NCBI GenBank assembly: GCA_030180135.1
Contig: CM058236.1
Coordinates: 8,949,357 to 9,013,356, forward strand
DNA from: Orychophragmus violaceus
Taxonomy: Eukaryota > Streptophyta > Magnoliopsida > Brassicales > Brassicaceae
Length of the DNA stretch: 64,000 nt
Direction: 5' to 3'
Shown: positions 1 through 11,654 of the stretch, one piece after another
How the letters are laid out: every line of letters begins with the position of its first letter
Position numbering within the stretch: position 1 is the first letter of the stretch
Translations under genes and position numbers: made by a program
The notes under the pieces: generated by a model
The model's input: the letters and a program-made list of their open reading frames with translations, nothing else
Told to the model about the DNA's origin: nothing
The model's database searches: none

Positions 1-264
1 AATTAACTAATGGCCCAAGTCTCTCTGTACAAATACAGTAAATGCCTTGCATCTTACCGTATTAATTCCATTTTAACTTTCCCGTTAGCTATGGTGTGTG
101 ACCCTTAGGGATCATACAATACTGGTAATAAGTCTTAAACTTATAGATCAAGAGCGGACTCTAGCAAGCCATCATGATCACCCAGTACTTATGACTTATG
201 TCTGATCTCGACACTTATCATACTTTCTAGAGATAGTACGGTAGATTTCAGGACATTCCCAACA
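1..264 (-). repeat. C1 3' LTR (partial, truncated by window edge)
   Basis: Identical by eye to 6532-6795 and ends in CCCAACA, the reverse complement of the TGTTGGG start of this family. The adjoining internal bases carry the polypurine tract (reverse complement of CTCCCACTTG). Only the U3 start is visible. Confidence 0.95.
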
Positions 265-1163
265 ATCTCCCACTTGTACTGGAATTCTACAAAGGACATT
301 CCCAACAATCTTCCGATTGTACTGGAATCCTACATTCCCTAATCCTTTTGTCTCAATATCTCGATCTGGCATAAGGCAAGATGCGTGTCATCCTTATATA
401 GCCAGACCATATTCATCGGACCAGATTTTATACTGACAATGCAAACGACTTGGGCAAGTCCGTTTGGGAGTGGCCACTCTCTTACCAGCTATCAAGTCTC
501 CGATTGGCCTAGAGATATTACCTCCGTTAAACGGCAGGGACAAATCCCGTCTTGTTCCATCACTATGAACTACACAATTCATAATACACCCAACCAAGGT
601 CCGTATAGCTCCCAGTTACGAAACAGCGTTAGACAATGATCAAAGCGCATTACTCCATGTGCAGCCACATGCATGCGAACTCAGGTCTAAGGACTATACT
701 CTATAGTCGTATATGAGAACTTCTTATGACACAGATATTAATATCTTGCAGAGTTCTCATTAGCGGGCCATGTCCGGTCATATGCTCCCCTACATATACC
801 TATGTGTCGACTTTGATGCCGCGCATCTATGACCCCTCGAAACTTGGTCATAAGTCTCAACACAATCTAGTCTCAACAGGTTGTCGGTGTTCCAATTTCA
901 ACAACCTTCGACTATGGACACTATGATTTATGTCACTTCGTTAAATATGGGGTTTCAGGATCAAGTCTACTCATGTACTTCGATGGCCCATATATAATGA
1001 CATGAATCATTTTGGAACGATTATTTATATCATAGTTAAAATAATCCAGAAATCATTAGATTTCACAAACATAAAATGCTATGTTTTCATGAACCATTCA
1101 AAATAACTAAGTAAAGCCCTTTACAAACTCCCTACTGAAATTAAGACTACATCTTAATTTCAC
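265..1163 (-). other. C1 3' noncoding region with conserved hairpin
   Basis: About 900 bases between the end of the pol relic and the 3' LTR carry no plausible gene. The region is conserved with the equivalent parts of C2, C3 and C4. It contains the shared hairpin (arms 879-886 and 899-906 on the minus strand), in which one pair has become a U-G wobble. At 265-350 the polypurine tract plus the first 15 LTR bases occurs twice, as it does in C2. Confidence 0.8.
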
Positions 1164-3655
1164 TCATCCTACAGCTACAGTCCGTGACTCGTGCTTAGGC
1201 ATAAGGAGTGGCTTTGTTAATAGATTAGCAACATTCTCATTCGATGAAACTTGCTTATCTACTTAACACCTCTGTCATTTATCTCGCGGAATAGGTTATA
1301 CCTATCCTCAAGGTGTTTGGACCTTTGATGTGCAGCTAGTCTTAACTACGCTGGGAATCAAATCTAGTTCAGTGATGAACTCTACTTTCCAAACAACCTC
1401 TTTCGTCGCTTCTCAAGCTGCGAAATGTTCAGCTTAAGTCATGGAGTCAGCTACAGTGCCTTGCACCGCCAGATAGACACAAGATATAGCCGGACTGTGA
1501 CCAGGAAGTATCTTTGTCTATTGGAAACTTGCCTTTCAGACTCTATCGACTTGTAGCACCTCACTTTCTCCGTAAATCAAGAACTTATCCTAAGTATTCC
1601 TCAAATACTTCAGAATATTCTTTACGGCAATCCAGTGATTCTTTCCTGGATTTGACTGGTCTTTACTTGTCTTGCTTAGCATTAAAGCAACATCAAAACA
1701 AGTATGTGTCATGGCATACATGATAGATCCAATTGCCGTCGCATATGGAATCCTATCCATGCATTCAAGCTCAACAGATGTCGCAGGACACTGTATCTTG
1801 CTTAATGAATTGCCATGTGACAATTGGCATAAAGCCCTTCTTGGATTGCTGATTACGTGTAGGACTTTGTCAATTTAAGAATCCTGACTTTGTCCTACCA
1901 GCTCTTTTGGATCTCTATCTTTAGATCCAAAATCCAAAAACTACGTGGCTTTATTCATATCATTCATAAAACCAACTCCCAATCCAGTCCTTTACCGACT
2001 GCAGCATTGGGACGTTATATTCGAGAATCAGTATGTCATCGACATACACTATGAGAATTGCAATATTGCTCCCACTTATCTTTTAGTAAACGCACAGTTC
2101 CGCTTCGTTCCTGTTCGAGTCAAAACCTTGACTACTTCAACAGAACGAAGATTCCAACTCCGATATGTTTGCTTCCATCCATGAATGGATCAATGAAGCT
2201 AACTTACACATAGTGTAATTTTTGGAGTCCGGGCTTACTTTCGCTTCTTTGAATTTCGCAGATTCGTCGCTATCAATGATCATCAGATCATGCGAACTTT
2301 CAATGATCATCAGATTCAACTAATGATGAGAAATCACTCTCGGATTAGTAACTGATTCATTCAGATCTGCGAACTTCAGGCTTTACAGGTGCAGATTCTA
2401 CAGAAATCTGTAAATCCATCCGTTGCTCTCCCTCAACAGGTTGAGCAGCATCCTGTATTTCTCGAATTTCTTCGAGTTATACTTTTACTCCCACTGTTCT
2501 TCTTGGAAAGTTACTTCCCTTCTTAAAAAAACAGAATGGACGTAAAAGTAACAAGCCTTGGTTTCCCTAGGACAACCAGCGAAGTAGCACAATTACAAAT
2601 ACTCAGTAAAGACGAATTTGGATCGATTCCAATCCACATTTACGTGGTGTCTTTCAACTGATATTGGTGGAACTATTTTAGCGTAAACTTAGATATTTCT
2701 AGAGCGTTATTCTTAGAGAATATCATGGAAGATTCGTGTGACTCATCTTTAATCATTTCTAATAAGATCTGATTCATTCTCACAGAAACACCTTTAGGTT
2801 TTCAGGAGAAATGAGCTGTGAAACGACTTCACACTCATTCAGATGATCACACAATCAATGACTTAAGTATTCTCACTCGTGATCTAATCCAGAGTCTTAA
2901 TACTTCTGTCACTCAGATCTATACTTCATTCTGGAACTCTTTCGACCATGTCAAAGAATTCCGACTTGTGTCTCATCAAATGAACACAGTCACACTCACT
3001 GAAGTAATCAGTTGAGACAATGAGGTATAGGAAATTTTCTCTGGCATTACTGCTCATCGGACCACATACATGAGTATGTTCAATCTCCAATAAGCCCTTG
3101 AGCCTTTCTTAGCTCGGCTAAGATGGGCCCTATGTCTTTTGGTCCAGTAAGCAGAATTCAAGTCTCATAAGATATCCATTCAAATGAGCCCAAAAGTCCA
3201 TAACTATGGGGTTTCTGAATCTGACTTACTCTATGTGACCAAAACATTTATGCCAAGAAAAATCAGGTTTAATTCATCAGATTTAAACCAATTCGGTATT
3301 TATGTTATATTTAGGCACTCTTTGGTTTAAGACATAAAACCCATTCCTTGAATAGGGTGCTACAATTAACATTTCATTAAGATCAAAAGAACAAAACTTG
3401 TCTTTATCAAAATGAAAACATTCAAATTCTTCAAAAGAAAATGAAAAAACAACTCTGCTTAAAGCAGGTACATTGTAGCAATTACTTAATAAAACCAAGC
3501 CTCAAAGGCATCTACAAGTGAAAACCCTATGGCTGAGGCAGCATCCAAAGCTCCTTCCAGACACGCAGTTCCACTTGCCCTTCCTTCAACGTTCTACTGT
3601 TGCTCAGGCTCTGCATATTATAACAAATATCAGTGCCACAACCAGTATCCAATAC
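1164..3655 (-). pseudogene. C1 pol relic (protease, integrase, RT, RNase H remnants)
   Basis: Recognisable Copia pol pieces survive in different frames. One is a protease-type segment starting immediately after the gag stop. Another is the RT/RNase H connection around 1590-1823 with the motif I-P-Y-A-T-A-I-G-S-I-M-Y-A-M. Many stops and frame changes separate them. The TAG at 1590-1592, right after L-K-Y-L-R-N-T, is found at the matching place in C2 (39420-39422), whereas C4 has an AAG codon there. No functional enzyme can come from this region, so movement needs enzymes supplied in trans. Confidence 0.88.
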
Positions 3656-4546
3656 CTATAAGGTATAACTTGAAGTAATAACATGAATACCTGAGGAAGT
3701 AGTTTCATACATCAACTTCAACTCCTCATAATCTTCCATGAATTTAATGCAATCTCTTTTCCAATGCCCAGTCTCTTTACAGTAGCAGCACTTACCAACG
3801 TAAGAGGTATCTGACTCGGGCTCAGAAGACACACGCTTGTCATGATTCAAAATCTGGACAACTTTGTCTTCACCCTTCTCAGCATTAGGTTTAGTAAACC
3901 TACCCTTCTCGTTCATGAGATTGTACAGGGTACTCTTCACGTTTGGCTCAACTGTCTTGAGCATGTCATGCAGTTCAGTCAACGTCTTCGTTAAGCCTTT
4001 GTTGATATAGTCCCTTACGAACTTATCATAGCTTGACGGCAGTGACTGCAGAATGATATCAGTTGCCAATTCTTGGCTAACTGGATAATCCAGTTTCCTC
4101 AGGTTATCAATGTAACCCATCATTTTACTGACATGAGGACTTACTGGATGATCCATCGGTAGCTTGCAGCTAGTGAGAGATTTAACCAACTGGTATCTCT
4201 CCACTCTTACCTGCTCCTGAAATTTCAATTTCAGGCTGTTGATCATCTCTATTGGCGACTCCATGTTCTCATATTGCTTCCGCAAATCTGAGTCCATGGT
4301 AGCCAATATCAGACCACGCACATCTACCGCATCATTATAATGCTTATTCCAAGCATTATATACTGCATGACTGGCTTTGGATCCGATCCTCTCGGGGAGA
4401 GCTTTCTCAAGGACATAGTCCTTTCTCTCATGCCTGAGGACTAGCCTCAGGTTCCGTGACCAAGTCAAGAAATTTGATCCGTTCAGTTTGTCCATCTCAA
4501 GGACATACCGGATCGAGAAAGTGTTTTGATTGTTTGTGCTTGTCAT
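3656..4546 (-). CDS. C1 Gag (nucleocapsid) protein, 296 aa
   Basis: Copia Gag coats the element RNA and forms the cytoplasmic particle in which reverse transcription happens. The 296-residue frame starts M-T-S-T-N-N-Q-N-T-F and carries the plant Copia gag block with L-N-G-S-N-F-L-T-W-S near residue 21. A CCHC zinc knuckle lies at residues 253-266 (C253, C256, H261, C266). It ends at a TAG where C4 has a tryptophan codon, just before the protease D-T-G motif, so Gag is made alone. The frame is fully open although everything downstream is ruined. C2 differs by only about eight residues over 279. C3 has a related but clearly diverged copy. Confidence 0.92.
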   Translation of the reverse strand: MTSTNNQNTFSIRYVLEMDKLNGSNFLTWSRNLRLVLRHERKDYVLEKALPERIGSKASHAVYNAWNKHYNDAVDVRGLILATMDSDLRKQYENMESPIEMINSLKLKFQEQVRVERYQLVKSLTSCKLPMDHPVSPHVSKMMGYIDNLRKLDYPVSQELATDIILQSLPSSYDKFVRDYINKGLTKTLTELHDMLKTVEPNVKSTLYNLMNEKGRFTKPNAEKGEDKVVQILNHDKRVSSEPESDTSYVGKCCYCKETGHWKRDCIKFMEDYEELKLMYETTSSGIHVITSSYTL

Positions 4547-6103
4547 AGCTGAAATTTAGAGATAAATAGAGTTTTAGTTATTAAGTTCATAAAAGAGTAA
4601 TCTTAACAACTTATAAGAAAACTCGCATCGTATTCAAAATTTCTTTGTTTAACCTCATATGAATACAATGATTCCGAGACCCATGTTTAGCTAAATCCAA
4701 AGTGGGCCACTGGCCGTCACCCAGAATTAGCTTTACTTGGTAAGCATACACACAGCTAGTTATAACCAATAACTCTCGGTTGTGAATTGGACCCGAGGCC
4801 CCAATTCACCAGATGTCTCAAGGCCCGGGACTCCCGATGGCCCAGTCAAGGAAACCAATCTCTTTCAGCCAAATAATCACTAAAATCTGGGACTCCCAAT
4901 GAAATTAGTGACTATATACTACTTTACTTACGCGAAAACAGACACCTCACACTGTAAGCCATATCTGTAATCAAGTAAGCGTTAAGTAGCTGACAAGATT
5001 GGGCAAGACATCCAAGCTTGATATTGTTTTGAGGATTTTCAAGTTTTATTTCCAAAAATAGAAGATTACTATTTTGGGAAACTTTCTTAATTTAGAAACT
5101 TTCTAAATTTAGTAACTTACTAAAATAGAAATTTCTAATTTCAATATTTTATTAAATATTTTGGGTTGGGTCACAAATTATAGGCCCAATTCTTGGCCCA
5201 AGACCACAGAATTCCAATTGGGCCAATAATTTGACATAACCGATCCGGTTTATTAATTCTGGTCCAAGACCAAATTAACTATCAAAACCATCGGTTATTT
5301 ACTAAACCAGACCAGCTCTAAATTATTTGGTCCAACCAAATCAAACTTAGACCAGCCTTCGGTTTAGGTTAAATTCAATTTTATGAATTTCAATCCGGTT
5401 TAACCAGAAATAAAATTATTTCCAGTAAACCGCGATTTGGGTTAACCGCTTGAACCACCAATTAAATTGGATCGGTTTAGTTAAGTCCAAAACCGGGAAG
5501 AAACACCTTGTGTTTTAGCCAATTTTGACCTAACTTGCGGTTCTGGCTAAAGTAGACAATGAACCACAATCGGATTGATCGGTTCATTGTCTCGGTTTAG
5601 GGAAAGATGAACCACGAAGCTCGGCTGAACCGATTGGCTACTCGCGGATCATCTGCATCGCCTACGTATCGATCGATATGAGTCTTTCATGTCGATCGAT
5701 ACTAGCGATTATCAGCTCGGGTCAATCGGGTCATCAGGACCGCGAGATGTCAATCGGATCGATCGATATCGACCGATACCTCGCTCCCTCGTCGATCGAC
5801 ATGGGCATCGCCTTCGTATCGATCGATATGAGTCTTTCATGTCGATCGATACTAGCGTGTATCAACTCGGGTCAATCGGGTCTTCGGGTCAGCGACACAA
5901 TCGATCCGATATGCATATCGACCGATATCGCCCCCTCGTCGATCGACACAAGTGTCCAAATCGCACACCGATGGCTTTTCAATCGGATTAATGCGATTTC
6001 TTTTAGGTTTTTTGAGATTCTTAATCAAATTTCAACATTCAAATTCGATTCTAATCAGTAAAACAACCTAAGAATGATCCAAATTTACAAGAAACCTGAA
6101 AAC
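4547..6103 (-). other. C1 5' leader with palindrome cluster
   Basis: The leader runs between primer site and gag. Bases 4547 to about 5450 match the C2 leader (36479 down to about 35552), whereas 5455-6070 is unrelated to C2. The C1-specific block holds eight TCGATCGA-type octamers in four pairs (starts 5669/5692, 5769/5792, 5819/5842, 5918/5939), partly through an internal duplication of about 150 bp (5660-5800 and 5811-5950). Short open frames over this block (5678-6061) follow from the repeats, and I do not regard them as genes. Confidence 0.8.
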
Positions 6104-6118
6104 TGGCTCTGATACCAC
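6104..6118 (-). other. C1 primer-binding site (tRNA-iMet type)
   Basis: The minus strand reads GTGGTATCAGAGCCA directly inside the 5' LTR. It matches the 3' end of plant initiator tRNA-Met, the usual minus-strand primer of Copia elements. Confidence 0.92.
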
Positions 6119-6795
6119 TGTTGGATTATAGTGTGTTCATGGTTCAATTAACAGATTGCAACCTAACACATAATCTTAAACAGATCTAGGTTCTTGTAAC
6201 TGAATCATAAAACAAACCTGGACATTACCTTTTGCAGCGGAATGATTGTAATGTCGAGATCAGATTAGAGCTGATTAGAATCGGCTCCTCCTCGTGTATC
6301 CACACTCTTACAAGCACGGGACGGCTGCTAGACCAAAGTTGGAGGAAACAGAGAGAAACAGGACGGCCAGCTTTCAGATTCGCAGACGCCCATCGAAATA
6401 ATAAGACTCCTTTCTTATTTATCTCGACTCGTCAAAAACCTAAACTTATGTTTCGGTTTCGCTATTGTGTCGACCGACACATATACCTGTGTCGATCGAC
6501 ACAAGTCCTGTATCTCGATATGGGCCCAAGTAATTAACTAATGGCCCAAGTCTCTCTGTACAAATACAGTAAATGCCTTGCATCTTACCGTATTAATTCC
6601 ATTTTAACTTTCCCGTTAGCTATGGTGTGTGACCCTTAGGGATCATACAATACTGGTAATAAGTCTTAAACTTATAGATCAAGAGCGGACTCTAGCAAGC
6701 CATCATGATCACCCAGTACTTATGACTTATGTCTGATCTCGACACTTATCATACTTTCTAGAGATAGTACGGTAGATTTCAGGACATTCCCAACA
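6119..6795 (-). repeat. C1 5' LTR (677 bp)
   Basis: Starts TGTTGGGAAT and ends CCAACA on the minus strand. The U3 start (about 220 bp) and U5 (with the CTAGCAGCCGTCCCGTGC block) match C2, but the middle differs. The middle contains a palindrome pair (6470-6477 and 6492-6499) and a TATA-like TTATTTAT on plus at 6415-6422 (ATAAATAA on minus). Confidence 0.95.
6415..6499 (-). promoter_or_regulatory. C1 LTR promoter: palindrome pair upstream of TATA-like box
   Basis: On the minus strand the octamers TCGATCGA (6492-6499) and TCGGTCGA (6470-6477) are 22 bp apart. Forty-seven bases separate the second from the TATA-like ATAAATAA (6415-6422). C3 has the same 47-base gap between its last palindrome and TATATAA. 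Promoter function is inferred from position. Confidence 0.55.
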
Positions 6796-6829
6796 TGCTA
6801 AACCCATATCCAACAATTATTCCCCCCCA
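6796..6829 (-). repeat. End of Tat 3' LTR plus polypurine tract
   Basis: AACCCATATCCAACA at 6801-6815 matches the right LTR end at 14341-14355. Next to it, ATTATTCCCCCCCAG reads on minus as CTGGGGGGGAATAAT, the plus-strand priming tract. TGCTA at 6796-6800 aligns with TATTA of the other LTR and is the C1 target site. Confidence 0.8.
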
Positions 6830-7150
6830 GTTCGTCGAGCTGCGATGCTGAGTTCGGCGAATTTCTCCGAGCATTTTAAGTCATGAGGAAATCTGGTTAG
6901 GTCGTTATGTATTGGCTCACGAGTGCTCTTCTCTTGGTTTCTTCCGTGATTTTTAAGGGAACGAAAGGACGCGACCCGCTCGAATCGCGATTTATATTTG
7001 TGAAAACTATTTCCTTCCTCTTACGAGGCTTCGTCTTTTCGGATTCCCCCTTCTTTACCAGGTAATCATCTTCCTGTTGCAGTCTTTGCTTTGTGCTTGT
7101 TTTTGCTTTTTCCTGGTGATTACACTTTGGTTGTCTCTAGTTTTGCAATT

Positions 7151-9577
7151 ATGCGGGTAGATTCTAGTGAGCATTCTTCTACTGGTAGCGACGATTCTGG
7201 ATTTTCCGAGTCTTCCGGAGATAGTCCTGTTGAATCTGGGTCGATTGAGGTTGACGAAGAGTTTTTGATATCTCGATCTGGGCGAAAACCTCATCGATTT
7301 CGCGGTGGCCGTGTCGCGGCAGAATTGTCTGAGGTTCGGTCCCTTGCTGACGCGGGGGAGCAGAATCATGGTGGTGGTGATGGGATGAGTTACCGTCGAG
7401 GTGACGTCAGAGTCGATATGTCGGAAGGCCGTGTGGCTGCTTTTGATCATTGTTCTCAAGCGACTTCCTCGAGGGGAGGAAGAGGGAGAGTGAAGGGGGT
7501 GACGGGCGTAAAGTCTGTTGTTTCCAAGGCAATTCGTTCATCGGTTTGTGAGCAGCATGTCCTTGATGATATCTGTCGGCGATGCTCCTGTGTTTCTGGT
7601 CTCGAATTCCGGTTGCCGGCTTTGTGTGAGCGTCCTTGGGATGTTCCCCCCGGTTGGGTTTGTCTGTACGAGTGCTGGTTCACTAAATGTCACTTGCTTT
7701 TTACCCTTCCTCCAATTTTGATTGAGTATTGCGAGTCTAGGGAGATGGCCCTTTCTCAGCTTTGCCCGTCCGCCATCCGTAATGTGTTAGGTATTTTTAG
7801 CATGGCGGCTGATAATGGGGTGGAGATGTCTACTCGTTTTTTTTAGGAGCTGTCCTCGATTTCTGTTAACCAAGGGACGTCCGAGACCTTTTATGTGCGG
7901 TTCAAGCCTGGTCGTCATCTGAAGGTTGTAATTGATCCCCCGGATAGGACCTCCGATTGGCAAGATAGTTATTTTTTCGCACGTGTTAACAGTGCGCTGT
8001 CGTTTGATTTGAGCAGGGTTTTCAGATCGGCTTAGAACTATAACCCTGGTAGTTTTCTTTGTTTTGTACTTGTTTAATGGTATTGTTTGCGTCATGGTTT
8101 TTTATTGTTTTTTGCAGCTCGTTCCACTTTGGGTCATTGGACTGCAGGTTTTTATGTTGACTTGGATAAGTTGAGGGCTCACGGTGGTATATATTGGCCT
8201 TCATCGAAGGACGAAGGGGCCAAGAGCCTGTTTGATCGGAGAGTGCGGAGTTGCTTGAGGAAGGTTGATTCGGGTATGTGCCCTCTTCTCCTTTCCTCCC
8301 CATTTTTTTTAATGGCTAGGAAGGTCTGTAATGCTGACATTGTCGCTCCGTTGTGTCAGCATTTATGAAGATGGATCCCTTTGTTGAGAGTGAACCGCCA
8401 TCTCCTCGGCTGTCCAGGAAGAGGCCAAGGACGTCTGAGGGGCCTGTAGCGGCGATAAACTCGCCAGTGATTACTCTTGACGACATCTCTGATGCTTAGG
8501 AAGATGGGACTAGTCGAGTGCAGGAGACACCGGAGGGTGCCGCGGTGCAGGTCGCTTCTCCTCCCGGAGTATTTGGCGCGGAGAGGCGGGAGTCGGATCA
8601 TGAAGGTGGTGGTGAGCGTTCTGAGGAATTTCGTCCTCCCTCTTCTTCTGCTCGAGTTGCTGGCCCGACGACGGGGTCAGATGATGCAGGGCTTGGTTCG
8701 AGCGAGCCATCCTGGTCGTATGTTCACAAGGGCAACACTCCTTTGATAAATGATATGATGTCGTGTGCTAATCTTGTCCGGAATCTTGCGGCTGGTCCGG
8801 CCGAGGATCTTATGCCTGTTTCGGCTATGCACAAACCGCGTCTTCAGGTGGAGTTGAGTCATCACCTTGTTATGGTGTGTGTCATCCTGAATCAACTTAG
8901 GGATTCATATGAATCCTAGAGGCGACAGGCCAAGTTGACAGAGAGTGTCCTTAGGGAATAGGTCGACGCGTTGTGACGCTTTGCTCGCGAGTTGAATCGA
9001 GTCCGTAAGGAGCTTGACGAGGCGAAGGGGGCTTCTGTTGCTTTATCTTTGGAGGAAGAAATCCGCGGACCTAGAGAAGCGATCGGCCGAGCTTGAAGAT
9101 GAGAAACATGGGATTTTATCTGAGGCTTGTTCGCTCAGGTCGGAGGTTGATTCCCTCGTTGTTGAGCGCGACGGGCTTCAGAAATCCTTTGGTGAACGCC
9201 TTCCTTCTAAGCGGGAGGCTGCCTATAAGATTTCTTACGAGCGTTTGGAAAAGCTGAGGGTGGAGAGGGAACAGGGGGATCGCTATATTCCAAAGCTCTT
9301 GGAGTTCAACCAGGCGGCCAGTGTTCTTAGCGCATATCGTTTGATCGTGGATGGTAGTGTCCCAGTTCCTCCTGCGTTGATTGCTAAGCTCGAAGCAGAT
9401 AAGCCTCGCTTGGAGCGGGAAGTCAACGAGTTGCGACCTGACCCCTTGGATTCTGATGTTTTTTGTATGTCGCCACTGCGAGGTTCAGCAGGTGGTGTTG
9501 CGGATAGAGGGGCGGATATGGCGTCTCTATCTGCGGAAGACGTGGTTACTTCTGGCGTGCCTGATCTCCCGACGTAA
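7151..9577 (+). pseudogene. Tat antisense additional ORF (Transposase_28-like), broken
   Basis: The first segment, to 7846, has an acidic serine-rich N-terminus and then a conserved block with P-P-G-W-V-C-L-Y-E-C near 7640 and L-P-P-I-L-I-E-Y. Both resemble the plant Transposase_28 (putative gypsy type transposon) family. The frame breaks at a T run near 7840, continues to a TAG near 8032, and later pieces follow at 8518-8919 and 9014-9577. The last is a charged coiled coil (K-S-A-D-L-E-K-R-S-A-E-L-E onward), typical of the C-terminal half of these proteins. Some breaks could be introns, but the T-run shift and the stop look like decay. The role of aORFs is unknown. It runs antisense to gag-pro. 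Confidence 0.75.
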
Positions 9578-11654
9578 TTTTCTTGTTGTGATAGTTAGCT
9601 CGCTTGTCTTCCCCCTTTTCTTTTTTCTTCTTCTTTTCTCCTTTTTTTTTGGGTGAACCTTTGTACGAAAGGCGTTCTCATTCATTGTTTGTATATGTAT
9701 GCTTTACTTGCTTTGTATCCTTTGTTGAATTTCGTTTGTTGAATTCGGCGTTGGGTTTCTTGTTCGTTGATGCGAGCTCACTCTGCTTCGTTTTGTGCTC
9801 ATGAGAAGTTGTTCGGACATTTTTGGTTGACGTGTGGCTTTGATTTTCGAGGCGTGGTCCATGCGCCATTATTTCTCTTTGAAGAAGTTATTTTTGCGTG
9901 TTTATGGGAAAGTGGACCGCCGTTTTCGTATTGATGGCGTGCATTGGTAACTGACGTGTTGTTTTGAATGCGTTGTGTTGAATGCGTTGTTGTAGCACTC
10001 GGTGCCCTTGGTGGATATAAATACTTCTTCTTCTTCTCCAATTTTTCGTATCTTATTGTTCTTTACTTTTCTTCTTTTTTTCTTACTGAGTGTTGTTAGC
10101 TTTTCCCTTCTGGTTTGATTGTAGTGTTGGGTCCCAGTGTGTTGTGGCAGCAAGACCGCTCTGCCAATGGGTTCCTCGTCTGTGCTCACTGTTGGCCGAC
10201 TCTGGCCGCCGGAGTTTCTGTGTTTCTCTTTGCCGAGTGGGCTCGTATTATCCGCGAAATAGGGGCTTGTCGATATGTGGAAATGTACTGATAGCCGCCC
10301 TTGTTTGTCGCTTTTGCGAAATTAAAGGCGACGCGCAGTTCCTCCGGTTGGGTGGATCTGATGCGTCAATGATTTTAGTAACGTGTCGGGGGGCTGTCTT
10401 GTGTTGAACTTGTCTCTTTTGACGTAAGTGTGTTGTTTGCTCGTTGTGATGTGTTTTTATTTTGCTTCCCTTTTTGCTGAGCCTTCCCTGTTTTTCTTTT
10501 GTTTCGCAGGGCAGCGGGCTCGATATCAAGCTGGCTTATTTTCCTCCGTATAACGGGAGGATTCCTTTGGGTAGAGCGGTTGCTGTCAGAGTGGCCAGGG
10601 GAACCGTGGGGTCGGGCTTCGGGATCCGGCTATACTTTTTTGGTGTGCTGAGGTTGGCTTGCCCGAGCTTTCTTGCCACACGATGATCCTCCTCGGTTCG
10701 GTTTCGCTGTTGTTCACTGCTGGGCCTCTGCCTTTGAGGTCGTGCTGGGAACAGACGACGAAATCGTCTTTCAAGAAAGGAGCTCGGCTCCTTGTTGGAT
10801 GAAACCGGGCTCAGCACACGAGCTCCGGTCCGGAAGAAATCGTCTTTCAAGAAATTAGATTTGTTTCGTAACTCGTTGGTTGTTTGTTGTTTTTGTATGT
10901 TTCCTTGTAATTTTGAAGAGAATGAAATAAGAGAAAGAAATTTATTATTGCCTCCTTCCTTGTTTTTTTTTATTGTTTGCGAGTCGTTTCTCGGCTTTGG
11001 GCGAGATCAAATTTTAGGTGCGTGTACGTGCCCGGCTTATCATGTCTTTGATTTTCTCGGATCAAAACAAAGCTCGCCCATTTATATACAGAAGTTTGTG
11101 AGTGCGAGCTTTGGCTCGGCTTACCTCGTCATCTATTCGGTTATCTAGGTGAGAGTACATGCTCGGCTTATCCTGTGGAGTCCTTGAACATAGCTACGCG
11201 GAGGAGGTCCGGCTTACAAAACTTTTTCTAAGGACCCGTGCGGGTCTAGCCTCGGCTTACATATTGTTAGAAAACGACGACGTGAGGCTATATCACTGTG
11301 CATGGGACACGTGTTTATTGGATCGATCATTTGGCCAGAATGTCGATTGTTAGTTGTTAGGGGGCTAAGTTGTATGAAAATGCGTGAAGATTTAATTTGA
11401 AAAATATATTGGTGGCTGCACCTTACATAGGTTGCCTACGTACTCCCCGAAGAGAGATCCAGCCAAGCGTAGTTCTTTCTTTTATATACCTTGAGCCGCA
11501 ACTCGATTACTAGCATATATATATGATTTGGATCGAGTTTGAGAGTTTTACTTGCAGGCGTGATCCTTTTCTTACTTTATTCGAGGTGCGAGTCTTGCTT
11601 GTGTTCTTCTGGATGCGAGGTAGTGGTCATCTGCTCGGTTATGAGGCATGATGT
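9578..11654 (-). other. Tat internal spacer without recognisable pol
   Basis: Two kilobases between protease and aORF, where RT, RNase H and integrase would lie in a complete element. I found no Y-V-D-D-type, DDE or RNase H motif in any frame. A T-rich stretch lies at 9610-9655. A short direct repeat GAAATCGTCTTTCAAGAAA occurs near 10759 and 10837. The open frames here are short and unrelated to known domains. Confidence 0.65.

Larger units (their letters stand above)
1..6795 (-). mobile_element. C1: Copia LTR retrotransposon with gag but dead pol
   Basis: The element reads right to left: 5' LTR 6119-6795, tRNA-iMet-type primer site, leader, gag, ruined pol, long 3' noncoding region, and a 3' LTR cut by the window edge. 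The visible 264 bases of the left LTR match 6532-6795 with no difference I could find, so the insertion is young. It lies inside the LTR of a Tat element; TGCTA at 6796-6800 should be one half of the 5-bp target duplication, the other half lying outside the window. Gag and the pol relic are nearly identical to those of C2 at 34208-41420, including at least one shared nonsense codon, so the pol defect predates both insertions. The LTR centre and leader differ completely from C2. Confidence 0.93.

Noticed and set aside
5678..6061. Frames with repeated S-I-D / S-S-I-D motifs in the C1 leader, and V-S-I-D-T frames at 46638-46991
   Set aside because: Translations of the palindrome pairs; repeated peptide reflects repeated DNA.
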